64,000 nucleotides of DNA. Origin: Brachypodius melanocephalos (lineage: Eukaryota; Chordata; Aves; Passeriformes; Pycnonotidae). The notes under the pieces were generated by a model, which saw only the letters and a program-made list of their open reading frames with translations, was not told where the DNA came from and did not search any database. The stretch spans positions 9,051,542 through 9,115,541 of the forward strand of contig VZSR01003798.1 of assembly GCA_013398615.1 (NCBI GenBank). Direction: 5' to 3'. A program made the position numbers and the translations under genes. Below, in pieces: positions 14,001 through 25,204 of this stretch (position 1 is its first letter; each line of letters opens with the position of its first letter).

Positions 14001-14719
14001 AAATGATTTGCTAGGCCCTCCTGCAATTGTTCTCAAGAACATGTCTGTTTGTAACTGTGAAATGCAAAAGGTAGGCTTTAGTGATAGTTCTTATTGGCTG
14101 GTAATTTCCTTTGAGTCCTTTTTTTAGTATTCCTGTTAAATTTTCTGTTTATTTACATTTTGGCTTCACTGAAGTTTCTTTAACTTGTGAAATACATTTT
14201 AAAGAGACAAAGATTGGGATCTTAGTACAAGAGTTTATCATAAGATTCACTCAGAAATACAATTTGTCTGTCTGTCACCCCCTTAACACTGCTTCTTATT
14301 AGTTGCCGGCATATGAAAAGTTATCCTGGAATTTCCTAAGGAAAGGTTCAGGAAGTTGCAAGTGTATTTTTTGTCTAGGTATATGAGGATGCCAGTGAAA
14401 TAAGTGCTTGACTTTTGGATTGACTCTCTTGGTCCCACTTGTGGTACAAAGGTCATCGTGAACATGGCTGTGATGTGTAGGGGTCTGAAAGTGTCAGAAA
14501 GTTACCAAAGTGGAGGTCCTGAGTAATGAACCAAAGTTCTTGCTCTGAAGAGTGGGGAAAGTCAAGACACCCATTAGGGAATATGATAGAGGGTTGATTT
14601 TCTTGCAGATAATTTCTACAGAGCTTGGAAATAGGAACTTATTGGCATGTTATACTGTAAAATTCTGCCCAGCTCTCTTTAGAAGTCTTAATCATTTTAA
14701 TCAGGCTTTCTCTCTTCCT
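8098..14719. other. Presumed intron(s), nothing recognised
   Basis: Long AT-rich stretch with T-rich runs. Several 60-95 codon open frames on both strands show no recognisable family and are consistent with chance. Confidence 0.4.
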
Positions 14720-14863
14720 TGTTCCCTGTAGAATATAGATTTTCCTCTTTAGGTCACCAAGTTGTGGAAGTGAGGGTCAGGAGATCTTCCTCCACAGACT
14801 AAACTGAGACTTCCATGTGGTTCTGCTCCCATTTTATATGGGCAGAAGTGTTATGCTGTTGGT
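14720..14863 (+). pseudogene. ATP8B-like exon remnant, PISLYVSVEV region
   Basis: The frame at 14,764 reads VEVRVRRSSSTD-stop-TETSM, aligning gap-free to VEVIRLGHSYFINWDRKM after transmembrane segment 4. The upstream bases match the LNTMVPISLYV segment, which is the membrane helix that includes the conserved substrate-path PISL motif. A TAA at 14,800-14,802 interrupts it. Downstream WAEV matches PAEA, and a donor-like ggt|gtaagt follows at 14,864. Confidence 0.62.
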
Positions 14864-16211
14864 GTAAGTAACTTAATGCCTGATGCAGGTAAAAAATGAT
14901 GTGTGATCTATCTAGAACAGAAGTGAAGTCCTTCTCTAACAGAAGTTGTACCAGAGGGAGGAGATATTGTCAGAAATGTGTTTGGTACCCTTCTTCCATT
15001 AGGAGAGGAGGAGGATTTCTATCAAGTCAATTCAAATGAATAAATGGAATCTGCTTAGGCTTAAAACAGTCTGTCTGTAGCTATGGCACATGTTTGAGCA
15101 GCTAGATACCTTTAAATGTTACAAAATCGTGGCATGTTGCTTATCAGTTTATTTCCACTCACTTATGTATTTTGATAAACAGGGGGACTGGTACAGTTGT
15201 TTAATAAGCAGTCAAGGATGTAGTGACAGAACAGTGTGGCATAAGCAATTTATAAATTTCATTTGAAGGATATATAGTAATCTATTATATGAGTATTATA
15301 AATATAATTACTTCATTTGATTAATTTAGAGGAGTTAAAGTTTTTATGTTATTATGAATATATGGTAGCAAATACAGACTTTCTAATTGCATTTTATTTA
15401 ATTGTTTTGGGGATGCTTGTAGCTGGAATGAAAAAGTTTTTTTTCCAGTGTTTTAGTCAAAGTTGTTTGATGTTAACTAGGATGGACTTGGGGGTATATT
15501 GCATCTTTTATTGGAATATAAAAAAAGATTCCTTAAAGTTCTGTTTATACATTACAGGACACCTATTTATAAAGTCATGAATGATTTCACAAACATGTTT
15601 TGTGAGAAGAATATGAAATTATTAGTCTCCAAACCTGTAAGCTTTTTTTTAGGATTTCCTGATCTAAGTCTGTGCTGGCCAGTACAAAGGGTTTTTTTGT
15701 AATGGCATATTTGCATCCTTTTAATAATAATGAAAATATGAGATTGCTATCTTGAATAAATCTCACTTGTTGATCTAGGAAAAAATGTAGTTTTTCTGAA
15801 ATAACTTATACAATTGTTAAATTTGTGCAGATACTTTAACACTGGAACAAATACTTGTGCTGAACTGGAGTTAATTTCTTTGGTCTCTTATTAGAATTTT
15901 ATAGGCATTACAATTTACCATGTAAGGGAAATCTAAAAATATCAGAAGCTTCACATACTTGGGTATTATTTCTGTATGAAAGTACAGTATATGCCATTGT
16001 GCATTTAATACAGTCTTGCCTAGCAGTCTGATTTTTGACTGTTGTTGTGATCTGTTTAATGTAACTTATGGCAAGTTTACATATTTTCATGACTGTTAAT
16101 ACTATATTCTATACTAGCAAAAAGTTTAGGAGTCCTTTACAGGGAAACATCCAATACCATGTGGTCATTTTGACAATTTATGAAATGGAAAAGGAGAAAA
16201 ATATATAGCAC
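14864..16211. other. Presumed intron, nothing recognised
   Basis: AT-rich sequence. The phosphorylation-site exon (IFSDKTGTLTQN) belongs between here and 17.3 kb, but I could not find it; it may be deleted or too eroded. Confidence 0.35.
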
Positions 16212-16360
16212 CAAGCCTAACAGAGTTCAAGAAGTGTTTGAACAATGCTCTTGGGCACATAGTATGGCTCTTGGGGATGGTGCTGTGCAGGGCCAGGAGT
16301 TGCACTGGATGATCCTTGTGGGTCCCTTCCAACCAAGCGCATTATGTGGTTCTGTGATCT
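16212..16360 (+). mobile_element. CR1 LINE 3' end
   Basis: The segment matches the last ~150 bases of avian CR1: gttcaagaagtgtttgaaca, then ctgtgcagggccaggagttg, then ggatgatccttgtgggtccc, ending with the short terminal repeat-like attatgtggttctgtgat. Only the 3' tail is present, as is normal for 5'-truncated CR1. It is the clearest marker that the genome is avian. Confidence 0.92.
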
Positions 16361-17335
16361 GCTTAGTGAAATATCCATGTTTTATACTTTATTCTCCTGA
16401 TACCATACATGGCTGGAAGTGTGTTTATGTTTTTCTTCATTTAAAACAATTCAAGAACTGACATAAAAATCCTTCAGACTCAAAGCCTTGTTTTTAAAAA
16501 GGAAACCATAGGGGAGACACGCTCAAGTGGGACTTTAGCAAGATATTGCTTGTAAATCCCACTATTTTGTCATCATCCCTGCCTCTTATCACTAGTCACT
16601 GGAGTGTTTTGTGCTCTTTTAAGTGACATGGATGAGATTGGATAAGTTATACTTTGTTAATGTCATGTTCCTTAACCTGCAAGAGTTCATAGTTAATTCT
16701 TTGCTTTCCTATGGTAAAAGTATTTAACTTATGTGCAATGTCTTTTGGGCTGTATAAAAACCCCCGATTTTGTAAGTGAATAATACAGAGTGAAAAAAGG
16801 TAAGGTAAGTTAGTTGTGTAACACTTCAGAGGAACAGGGATGAAACCCAGGAATTCTAGCTTGCAGTCAGCCCAATGTAGCTGTGAACAGACCCCATTAC
16901 ATTTATTCTGCTGTACTGTACAGTCTTCTAGAGTTGAGACCTCAAATTACTTGTTTTCACATAATGCTGGGGTAAAAAGAACCACTGAATAGCTGAGACT
17001 TTTTTATATTAAATAGCATTTAACTAAGGTGGTTTTTTTTTTTTAGTGGGACAAAACCAAAATTTTAGTGTGACTACTGAAATTAGCCTTACTGAGGAGT
17101 CAGATGCTCAGTCTTGTCCAGCAATAGCTCAGTGAAACCTTTACAGGCTTTGGGCTTTATCTTTAAAATGAACTTAAGCAACCAGTTAACTGGTGTTATC
17201 CAGTACAGTTGACTTTTGATACTTTATATTGCCTTATGCTCTTAAAATTTAGGTTATGTGAATTAAGGACAAATGCTTTGTTAATTTGGAACCAGTGACC
17301 AAACTTGAGGTACTTAATTTAGTCACCTCTGTATA
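16361..17335. other. Presumed intron, nothing recognised
   Basis: AT-rich sequence without a recognisable exon, RNA gene or repeat family. Confidence 0.35.
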
Positions 17336-17565
17336 TGTGGGTGGCCAGTGATTTCACACTCAGTTCTCTGTTCCTCCTGCAAGCTGCAGGAAGCCGTCTC
17401 TGTCACTGTAAAGAATTGATTCCAGTTGGCTGCAACAAGTCTTTGCCTTTGTCTTGCATCAAAAGATGTCCAAGTTACTGCTAGTGGCATGTCTTTAGAA
17501 TATCTTGCCATCTGCTGCACAGGACTATACGTTTGCTGGTTTTTCCATATTTGAGCATCGACTAA
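17336..17565 (+). pseudogene. Probable ATP8B-like exon remnant, HEFLRLLALCHTV to TAARNFGF region
   Basis: Two adjoining pieces fit the expected order. WPVISHSVLC near 17,343 resembles DPxVHEFxRL, and SAAQDYTFAGFSIF near 17,511 resembles TAARNFGFVF with a small insertion. The matching bases include ctgctgcacaggac against the TAARN codons. The similarity is weak and depends on the collinear context between the 14.7 kb and 18.5 kb exons. Confidence 0.36.
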
Positions 17566-18031
17566 TTAGGAGCATGGAAAATATTAAACAAAAGTTGAGG
17601 AGGGAAAATGTAATGGGACAGCTGAAAAGAATCACTGGCCTTCCAATACTCTTTAAATAAACACAAGCAGTTTCATGCACCGTACTTGTTTTGAGCTTTA
17701 GTTTTCTGTCTGCAGTATACAGCATTCATCTAGGGGATCATATCTATTTATGCCAGAAGGTTTAGTGAAATAAGAAGTGTTCTACTATAAAGGCTCCAAA
17801 ATTGCAGCCTGGCTTTGTAACACAACATAATTTGGAGCTTGATCACAAGCAAAACACCAGAAATACGATTTTTTTTTTTTTTAAAAAGTCTTCCCTTCTG
17901 TTTTCTTGATAATGAGAGATTTTCACTCTGAAAAAGTTTTAGAGAAATGCTTGATAGGTAGATATTTTAAAGGACTGGTAGCATCCTTTCAGTCTCAATG
18001 CTGTCCATTTGATCCCAAGAGCAGCTTAAGC

Positions 18032-18080
18032 AGCAGGTTTTTAGTTATTGTGAGAGTAGCAGGTTTAGTTATTGTGAGAG
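18032..18080. repeat. Short tandem duplication, ~25 bp x 2
   Basis: The sequence agcaggttt(tt)agttattg followed by tgagag occurs twice, at 18,032-18,056 and 18,058-18,080. The second copy lacks two T. Confidence 0.85.
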
Positions 18081-18527
18081 ATGTACAGTGATGTTTCTCT
18101 AGGGGCTAAACCATTGTCAGGTGAGTCTAGAAACTGAGCTCTAAAAAATGAGACTTATTCTTTGCTATGTGTAATCTTCATTAAAATTTTCTGTTTATTA
18201 GTCTTTGTGCATTTAATTAGAGGGTTTTTTTTGATGCCTAGGGCTCTCTTCTTTGAGCCAACCAAGGCAAGGAGTGTAGGAGATACTCCCAGAAGTGAAA
18301 TTTGGCACTTGATGTAATAATTTAAAACTGAGCTAGGAAGCCCCAAAGTCAGTGGTGTCAAAAATACACTCGGGCTATTTCTGTTTAATAGCTGTTTTTA
18401 AAATTGATATGTACAATAAAAATGCAATTGGACCTGACAGATCAAACAACCTTTTAAAAAACCCAACAACAATGGCTAACAAAGAGATGGTTTTCTTTTA
18501 AATCCTTCTTGTCTTTTTTTTGTTTAG

Positions 18528-18638
18528 AAATCCTGATGATCAGATAAAGCTTTGTTGTAAAGGGACAGATAGCATTGTATTTGAGCAGCTTTATCTAGCA
18601 ATTGGGTATCAATGTCTTTGGCATCCAATTGTTTTGCT
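18528..18638 (+). pseudogene. ATP8B-like exon remnant, KGAD (nucleotide-binding) region
   Basis: A strong acceptor (tctttttttttgtttag) precedes 18,528. The exon reads NPDDQIKLCCKGTDSIVFEQ, matching NPEGQIKLYxKGADTIxFEKL of ATP8B proteins. The KGAD motif, part of the ATP-binding N domain, is changed to KGTD. Downstream bases match the SDHLxEFAG segment, and a donor gct|gtaaat follows 18,638. This piece is open and has both splice sites. Confidence 0.8.
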
Positions 18639-18923
18639 GTAAATGCTTCTACTGGGGATACAGATTCAAAAACTCATTAACAATAAACATATTCAACTTA
18701 AAATAGGTTTAAAATATCATGTGGTTTGAATATTCTTCTTAATGTAAAAATATGCATAAACGCAGGAGCACTTCTTGAATCAGAACTAGAATGTTTTGCT
18801 GCGAAGCTAGGCAAATCCAAATTCTGATAAGAGAGCTGAATCTATTGAAATAATATGGATTCTGAGGTTTTATGCTAATATTTAAAACACATAGAATATC
18901 TACATTGTGCAAGTAATCTATAT

Positions 18924-18990
18924 CTCAGAACTCCTCGTTTGAAATCTTTGAAAGTCTATGAATGTGAATATAAATAATCCAGTTTCATGT
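18924..18990 (+). pseudogene. ATP8B-like exon remnant, GLRTLxLAYKDLDE region
   Basis: The frame at 18,924 reads LRTPRLKSLKVYECEYK then a stop, aligned to LRTLVLAYKDLDEEYFxEW. It follows the KGAD exon by about 290 bases, as expected for a next exon. The 3' limit is not visible. Confidence 0.55.
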
Positions 18991-19879
18991 TATTTTAAAA
19001 AGTATGCTCTCTGCTTGTTTTCAAGGGTCTACCCTAATGTGAACTAAAATAAGAATTTTACCTAGTTTTCCTTTCTTGCTTTAAGAAGTCATGTTCTCTG
19101 TAAGTGTCCATGCCTAATACAAACCATTCCATGATTTTTAAAATGTCTGACATAACAAAACCATCATAACATATATTTAATATGGGTTACAAACATAACT
19201 ATTGTTTTCCTCTCTGTAATAGAGCTTTCTTGGCTTTCTCTTAATCCTTTCCAGAAGGCCAACATGTTTTATATGAAAACAAAGTTGGAATCATAAGCAT
19301 CTGATTTTTAATTTTTTTTTTTAACATCTCCTTAGATGATAAATCCTTGACTTTTCATTCTTCCTCTGCAAGGTTAATTTTTTTGTGTGGCCAGGGTACA
19401 GTTGCTGTCTGGGTAAGAGCTGAAACCCCAGTGTGTTGTGCAGTGCACACACACTGAATTAGATGATGATGCTGGCAAGTTGTGCTCCTTTAAACTCTTT
19501 CTGTCAGGTTGCACCTGTGACTTCAGAGTCAGTGTCTCTCCTTTTTCTTTCCTCCCCTCTCCCTTCCTCCCTGCTTTCCCCCCTCACATTTCTGTACGTC
19601 TTTTCCCCAAACAAGTAGTTTTTCCTTAATGTTCATTCGTAGAGTTACAAAACTTTCTTTGTAGTTCATTAATTTTTGATTTTTTATGTGCTTCTTTTCA
19701 TTGTAATATCTTACTTATACCAGAATTTATGGAATAATCAGGATGCATTGTTGTTAGTGGTAAAGCCACTATCAAGAGCCTGTTTTATTGCTGTTTAAGA
19801 TGAAAAACATTTCTGAAAAACTATTTCCTCCCTTTTAGCAATGAAATTCCTCATGATCTTTGCACTTCAAAGACATTTA

Positions 19880-20205
19880 CGCACCTAAATGCGCTCTCTG
19901 CAGCGCATGGCTCGGCCCGCAGGGGGCGCGCGGGAGCGGCAGCGCCGGGCTTGGGGCGCGCCCGGGGTGCGCTGGGGGGACCGGGGGCGCTGCATGGCCC
20001 GGCCTCGGGAAAGGGAACGAGCACCTTGCTCCCCTGGGGGATCCTGGAGATCCCTAGCGGTGCACGGCCCGGCCCCGGGAAAGTGAACGAGCACCTTGCT
20101 CCCCTGGGGGATCCTGGAGATCCCGAGCGCTGCATGGCCCCGCCCCGGGAAAGGGAACGAGCATCTTGCTCCCTGGGGGCTCCTGGCCATTGCTGCCACC
20201 GTAGA
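19880..20205. promoter_or_regulatory. CpG-rich island (possible promoter or GC-rich minisatellite)
   Basis: This is a sharp GC-rich block in AT-rich surroundings. I count about 30 CpG dinucleotides between roughly 19,880 and 20,165. It contains runs such as gggggcgcgcgggagcggc and ggcgcgcccgggg. It lies in a presumed intron of the ATP8B-like remnant. CpG survival in otherwise decayed DNA implies low germline methylation, recent arrival or conversion. Whether it starts transcription cannot be told. Long open frames over it in several frames on both strands come from its GC richness and 70-bp periodicity and are not called as genes. Confidence 0.7.
19987..20197. repeat. 70-bp minisatellite, 3 copies
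   Basis: Units begin at 19,987, 20,057 and 20,127. Each starts gcgctgcatggcccggcc (or a close variant), continues gggaaagggaacgagcacct and then cccctgggggatcctggaga. The third copy diverges near its end. Because 70 is not a multiple of three, each unit shifts frame, which produces overlapping pseudo-ORFs. Confidence 0.93.
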
Positions 20206-21508
20206 GCCTTGCTACTACTTGCTGCTACTGCCTGCTTTTGTGCAAGCTTATCCTTTGTATTGTTGCCTGAACAGACTTTTGAAACATATATATAATTTTT
20301 GGAACAAAGCATCAAGAAATCTTCCGTGAAGATAGCATCTGCCACGTGTTGTGGCCATTTTAGAAGTTGGATATGCTGAGACTAGTTTCCTTTGAATCTA
20401 TTTTAAGAAAGTAAGCTGAGTAATTTTTAGAATAAAAACAGCTAAAATAAAATAATAGATATTGGTAACACCTGTTAATTATTTCAGTACTACAGTTACT
20501 AGAAGTGCAAAAGTGGGGTAAAAAGATACCAATTTAATTTGATGATCTCACTTGGGTGAGATACATGAGCACACTCAGAAGTGCCCTACAGCCATAATCT
20601 TACCTTACTGCCTACAGAGTAGGTCGGCTAAGGTGCTGTGCCAAAACACTCCTAAGATACTGTTATAGTATCGGAATTAAGACATTTAGAAAACACTTAT
20701 TTCAAACCCCTGTTTATGCATGTCCTGTGTGTAATAGTGTGCCATCCAAGAAGAGCTTCTAAGTAACACGTGGATGTGGGTTGTGTTTGGTTGGTTTGTT
20801 TGTAGTTTTGGGGTTTTTTTCCCCCCTAGAACAACTCAGCAGTGTTCCTTGGATGTTGAGAGAGAAAACTTCCGGGGCAAAAATGAGACCAGTAGGCCCA
20901 AAATGTTATCAAATAAGCTCATGTAACACAGTGCTTGTTTTGCAGTCCTTATTTCTACTTCTAATTTTCTCTTTTCATGTTCCTTTCCTACTTAGAGAGC
21001 ATTACAGGATATTCATACAACAAACACCCAAACAATGATATTAGCATTTAGTTTTAATAAATTTCTTTTGAACAGCTTTATGTCAGACAAATTTAAACTT
21101 GCACAAAACATTTAGAAAGCAAAACCAAAGACATTCCCGGCAGAAAAATTCTAATACTAAAGTTAAGAAAAAAAGAAAAATGTTAAAAGCAAGAAGAATC
21201 TGTTGACAGACTTTCTGATGACACCTCATAGTTATTGTCGAGTAGCCATGATCCATCCTTACATTCTTCTTTTGCTTCCTTTCAAGAAAAAAAGAAATAC
21301 CCATTTGGACAAAATTAAGAACTTCAATTCTTAGTCACTCTGTGGAAAAAGTGCAAAAGTGAAACCAGGACTCATTTTGTTACAAGTCTGTCATTGGTAT
21401 TTAATTAACCCCTTAGCAGTAAATGATTATGGTCTGGTAAGTAGGTTTATTCTGCCTTGTTCTTCCATTCCCACTGCAATTGTGTGTGTTCTGTTTCAGG
21501 AAAGATAG

Positions 21509-21598
21509 GTTTGTGGGTTTTTTTGTTTTGGTTTGGTTTTGGTTTTTGGTTTTGGTTTTTTTTTGTTTTGTTTTTTGAGTTTTTTCCCCCCTCTTTTC
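21509..21598 (+). repeat. G/T-rich low-complexity tract
   Basis: Runs of T with gg interruptions (ttttggtttggttttggttt and similar) end in a short ttttttcccccc. It is low complexity and not coding. Confidence 0.85.
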
Positions 21599-21934
21599 TC
21601 TCAGAACTGCTTCAATCTAAAAAAAATTTAATGAAGAGAAACAAAAGTAGCATTCTGTACAGCTTTAAAAAAGAAATTTTACTGAAGAGGGTCTTGTAGT
21701 CAAAAATGTTTCACACAATCCTCTCCATTCCTTATTAAAATGTGCCATTGCTGCTATTCAGTGCTTGTATGGGAGTAGCCACACAGGACCAATGCCAATT
21801 AACTGGAGTTTAGGTAAGCAGACATAGTTCAACTTTCTTCCTCATCTTTCTTAAGAACAGATCTTGTGCTTAAAATTGTTACTATGTCAAATTAATGTCA
21901 CTGTTACCTCCTTACTGAATTTTCTAAACACCAG

Positions 21935-22012
21935 CATTTTATGAGAGTGTCGGAGTGATTTGATTAGAAAATCTGGTTCCTCTTGGAAGAACAAGACTGT
22001 GTTCCTTTTATG
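21935..22012 (+). pseudogene. ATP8B-like exon remnant, LLGATAIEDKLQ region
   Basis: From 21,937 one frame reads FYESVGVI, a stop (TGA), then LENLVPLGRTRLC. This fits YEEIE(K)NLMLLGATAIED with a few extra codons. This block joins the N domain back to the P domain in P4-ATPases. Confidence 0.55.
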
Positions 22013-22354
22013 TACTTATGTTTGAACTATTTAACAAAAATCTAATTTTTTTTTTTCAAAATAATTTGATAGGGCTCTGGGCTTTATTCATGAGGATGTA
22101 GCTGCATTAAAAGACACAGATAGCAGTTCTACTCTTGGCCTGTTCTGACTCTTGACTCTGCAATGGGTGCTTTCCTCACTTCTGAGCTTTTTTTTTCATG
22201 TTTCACCGTCATATCCTGTGACTTACAGCATTCCAAGACTTCTGATGTTCCTATTTTTTCCTTTCAGAAAATTTGCTCTTTATATTTTAATGTAACCCTT
22301 TTTAGGATCAATTAAATCATGCGATATACAGGGCTACAGAATTTGTGTTCCTGG

Positions 22355-22500
22355 CCATATACTCTGTGTTTAGCCTTAGCATTAGATACAAATCCTGAAG
22401 AGGATTGCTGGAGGTTATGTAATGATAACTTCAAAAGTTATAACAGGACATTCTTCCAAGTACTGAGTCAGAGAAACACATTCCTGAACGAAATGCCTAT
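22355..22500 (+). pseudogene. ATP8B-like exon remnant, IKIWVLTGDKQETAxNIGY to TGHT region
   Basis: The bases atactctgtgtttagcc and ttagatacaaatcctgaaga match the codons of IKIWVLTGDKQE with two stops (TAG). Downstream the frame reads KVITGHSS, matching VFIxTGHTV. The TGDK motif of the P domain is therefore destroyed. A reading frame of 74 codons starting at 22,319 overlaps but is not the ancestral frame throughout. Confidence 0.55.
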
Positions 22501-22879
22501 TGAGTTGATAGTTCAATTTAGTAAGTCTTTGTTTACTCTTTAATCCTCACCGTGTCAGCTGGAAAACGCAATGTTTTTCTCTAGTAGCCAAGTTAAGGGA
22601 GTTGTTTTCATTTTAGCATTTAGTAGGTAAAAGTGAAATCAGTTTTGCAAGAAAATGTGTTTTATAATCTTGTTTGTGTTGAGATAATATATGTTATGTA
22701 TGTGTCTATGTACAGACAAGAGGACAATTTATAATGTTGAATAGGATTCCGTTGCTTAAAATTTGTGTTTGTTATGAAAGAAGATACCCTACACATTAAA
22801 TTCCAGGAGTGATCAACATCATATTGTTTTATAATAGTTACGAAACCAACTGACTTACCAAAAGTTTTTGGGTTCTTGC

Positions 22880-23052
22880 TGTTGAGGCTGATTTGGACAA
22901 AATTCTTTGAACTTGACTGTCTGTGTAAAAGTGTGCCTGGCTGTTGAGTCAGTCCTTTAAAAAAATGCATGAGTCTCACAGCTGATTAGGAAACAGGAAG
23001 GCAGTTACTTTGGCAATAGGAGATAAAGCTAATGATATCAGCATAATCAGAA
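22880..23052 (+). pseudogene. ATP8B-like exon remnant, LEADME to GDGAND hinge
   Basis: The 5' part reads AVEADLDKIL then stops, like the HALEADMELEFLETAC segment. The 3' part reads KAVTLAIGDKANDISIIR, almost the family hinge KAVTLAIGDGANDVSMIK. The exon ends at 23,052 with the donor agaa|gtaagg. The Mg-binding GDGxND motif is GDKAND here. At least one frameshift and several stops separate the two parts. Confidence 0.85.
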
Positions 23053-24992
23053 GTAAGGGCAAATTTAGAATTTAAAATGTCAATACAAATTATGGTTTAT
23101 TAATGAATTTGTATTTATAGCAGGCTCATTACTTTTTAATTTGAAGAATTACTTTTCCTTCTATGGAAAAAATAAGACCTACTCAGATCAACCTTTATAT
23201 TTGGCACTTGAAAGTGGCTATGACAAAGAAATAAATTAGTTTGTGTGGGGTGAACTTAAACTGAGTCAAACCAATGTCTAATTCAAGGTCCTATCTTTAG
23301 CAGTGACCAAGAGCAGATGCTTAGGAAAGAACAAAGGAAGAAGACAACCATTCCAAGTTCCTTGTGCATCTTCCTCCAGTCTGAGTTGCAGAAAGACGTG
23401 TTTTCTTTGTTTACTAGCTCTTAATGGGGTGTTCTTGTCCTATAATTTTGATTGTGTTTAATTTTAAAGCGTGGTAAATTATAGCTCCCAAAAAATCTTC
23501 CAAATGGTTATTATTTTCCAAAAATGTAATGTTGCTGTTACAAATTTTTGCATTAAACATAGATAACGGACTGTGACTGAAGGACTTGAACATGTCTCTG
23601 TATTTCTAAAATGGGGGGGCTGACAGCTGTTACTATTGTCCATTTTATCCACCACCCATTGTTTAAGTGTAGGATACAGCCCTTGCAGCAACAGAGAGTA
23701 TGAGCAGAGTTCCCATTCTCTGCCTACTATCCTGGACATCGTTTTCATTCAAGGGATTTACTGAATACTGCATTGAGTCCTTTCAACTACCATCCTAAAA
23801 GCTTAGCTTTTCTTGTTCTTTAAGGAGATTTTTTTTGGTTGAAAGTGGTGCATCTTTTGCTGTTAGCTGAAATTTCTTTCATGGCTTCATTTTACTCATG
23901 CATGTGTCTTAGGAATAAAAAATAATCCTTGAGCCTGTTGCACAAAGATGTAGTTATTTTTCCCAATGTGTGCTGAATATTCAAGTGCTGGACCTAATGG
24001 AACTTCTACTGTTCAGGGGCAACATGAGAATATAGTACAAGATATCTGTATTAGGGCTTGCTTAGTCACATGCAAGCAGCTCAGAATTAATGCTTCAAGA
24101 AAGCAGAGGACTGTTGTATTAGTCATTGTGTTTTGAAAGTCTGTAAAATTTCCTCGCTGACTGATGTTCGTTATTAAGAACACAGTGTGGTGGGATTAGA
24201 ATATCAGACACTATTAAACTTAGAAATGATTTATGCTCAGTTAATATTTGCAACTGCTATTTATTTTACTGTCAGATATGTGGAAGATCCTTTTTGTAGA
24301 ACAATAGCTACATTAAACTATACAGTAAAATGTAACTTTCTAATTAATTGATGGGCATTCTTAAAATGATATAAGATGACTTCATGATGAAAAATGGCCT
24401 GAGTTGTTTGCTTATATTATTTCATCTTGCTCTTACTAGCTTTGCCCTATAAATTTGTCAGAACCTCAAATTCCAGCAGCATGTTGTTGAAGCAAGAGAA
24501 ATAGCAAAATAGGCCTCCCCAAAATATTCAAGAAATGGATTGTTCTGTAATAGTTGTATTTTATGTTTTGCTATGGCCACCTAGGTCTGGAAAGGGTTAT
24601 AATTAGTATCAAGTTAGGTTGCATTTTCTTATCTGTTTTGGTGGGAAAAAGAAACGATGCAAAGGGGCTTTAAACAGTGTGTGTAAGGAAAGGAAGAGAA
24701 ACTGGCTTAGACAAACAGTAATCATAGCAATAAATTATTTTGCATGAATTTCTCCTTAACCATCCCTCATGGGATGAGAGGGACTGTACAAACTAAGTCA
24801 CAAAGGCAAGTGTTGATATGAACTTCGATGAACACTTCTGGTGCTTATTTCAAATTTCCTGTAATCTAAGATAATGTTTTCCATTGACAGTAATTATATC
24901 TATTGTCTGAAACTGTCTGTGCAGTAGCTTAATAACCTGACATCTGGTCTTCAGCTGTTCAGTAGAAATAAGTTTCCTCTCTTGGCTTGCAG

Positions 24993-25204
24993 GTGTACAC
25001 ATAGGAGTTGGCATCAGTGGCTGGGAAGGAATGGAAGCAGCCTTGGCCAGTGACTGATGGCCCAGTTCAAATACCTCCAGAGGCTCTTGGAGATTCCTGG
25101 CAGGCATTCCTGTTTGAAAATATGTGAGTTCTTACACTTTCTTCCACAAAAATTTCGCTTTTACACTGCTGTGTTTCTTTGTCATCTGTGACTTCTTTAC
25201 TCAG
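24993..25204 (+). pseudogene. ATP8B-like exon remnant, GVGISGQEG to KNFAFTL (membrane) region
   Basis: The acceptor ctcttggcttgcag precedes 24,993, and phase matches the donor at 23,052. It reads VHIGVGISGWEGMEAALASD, a stop, then AQFKYLQRLLEI, then KICEFLHF, and after a frame change HKNFAFTLL...DFFTQ. The family has AHIGVGISGQEGxQAVLASDYSFAQFxYLQRLL and FFYKNFAFTL. About 4 bases are lost near 25,050 and one T is gained near 25,140. It ends at the expected SAQ border (actcag|gt). The 85-codon minus-strand frame here is a shadow. Confidence 0.9.

Noticed and set aside
14930..15010. Reading GDIVRNVFG, compared with P4-ATPase GCVLRNTDW
   Set aside because: It lies after the PISLYVSVEV exon, whereas that segment must precede it, and the 8.0 kb piece is a better match.
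19851..20345. 164-codon minus-strand open frame and several overlapping plus-strand frames with repeated glycine/proline/arginine-rich segments
   Set aside because: All arise from the GC-rich 70-bp minisatellite, which shifts frame with each unit. No known domain, and no splice or start context.
24850..25107. 85-codon minus-strand frame with acceptor-like border, at first taken for an exon
   Set aside because: The plus strand of the same bases reads IGVGISG...AQFKYLQRLL, an unmistakable P4-ATPase segment with its own clean acceptor.
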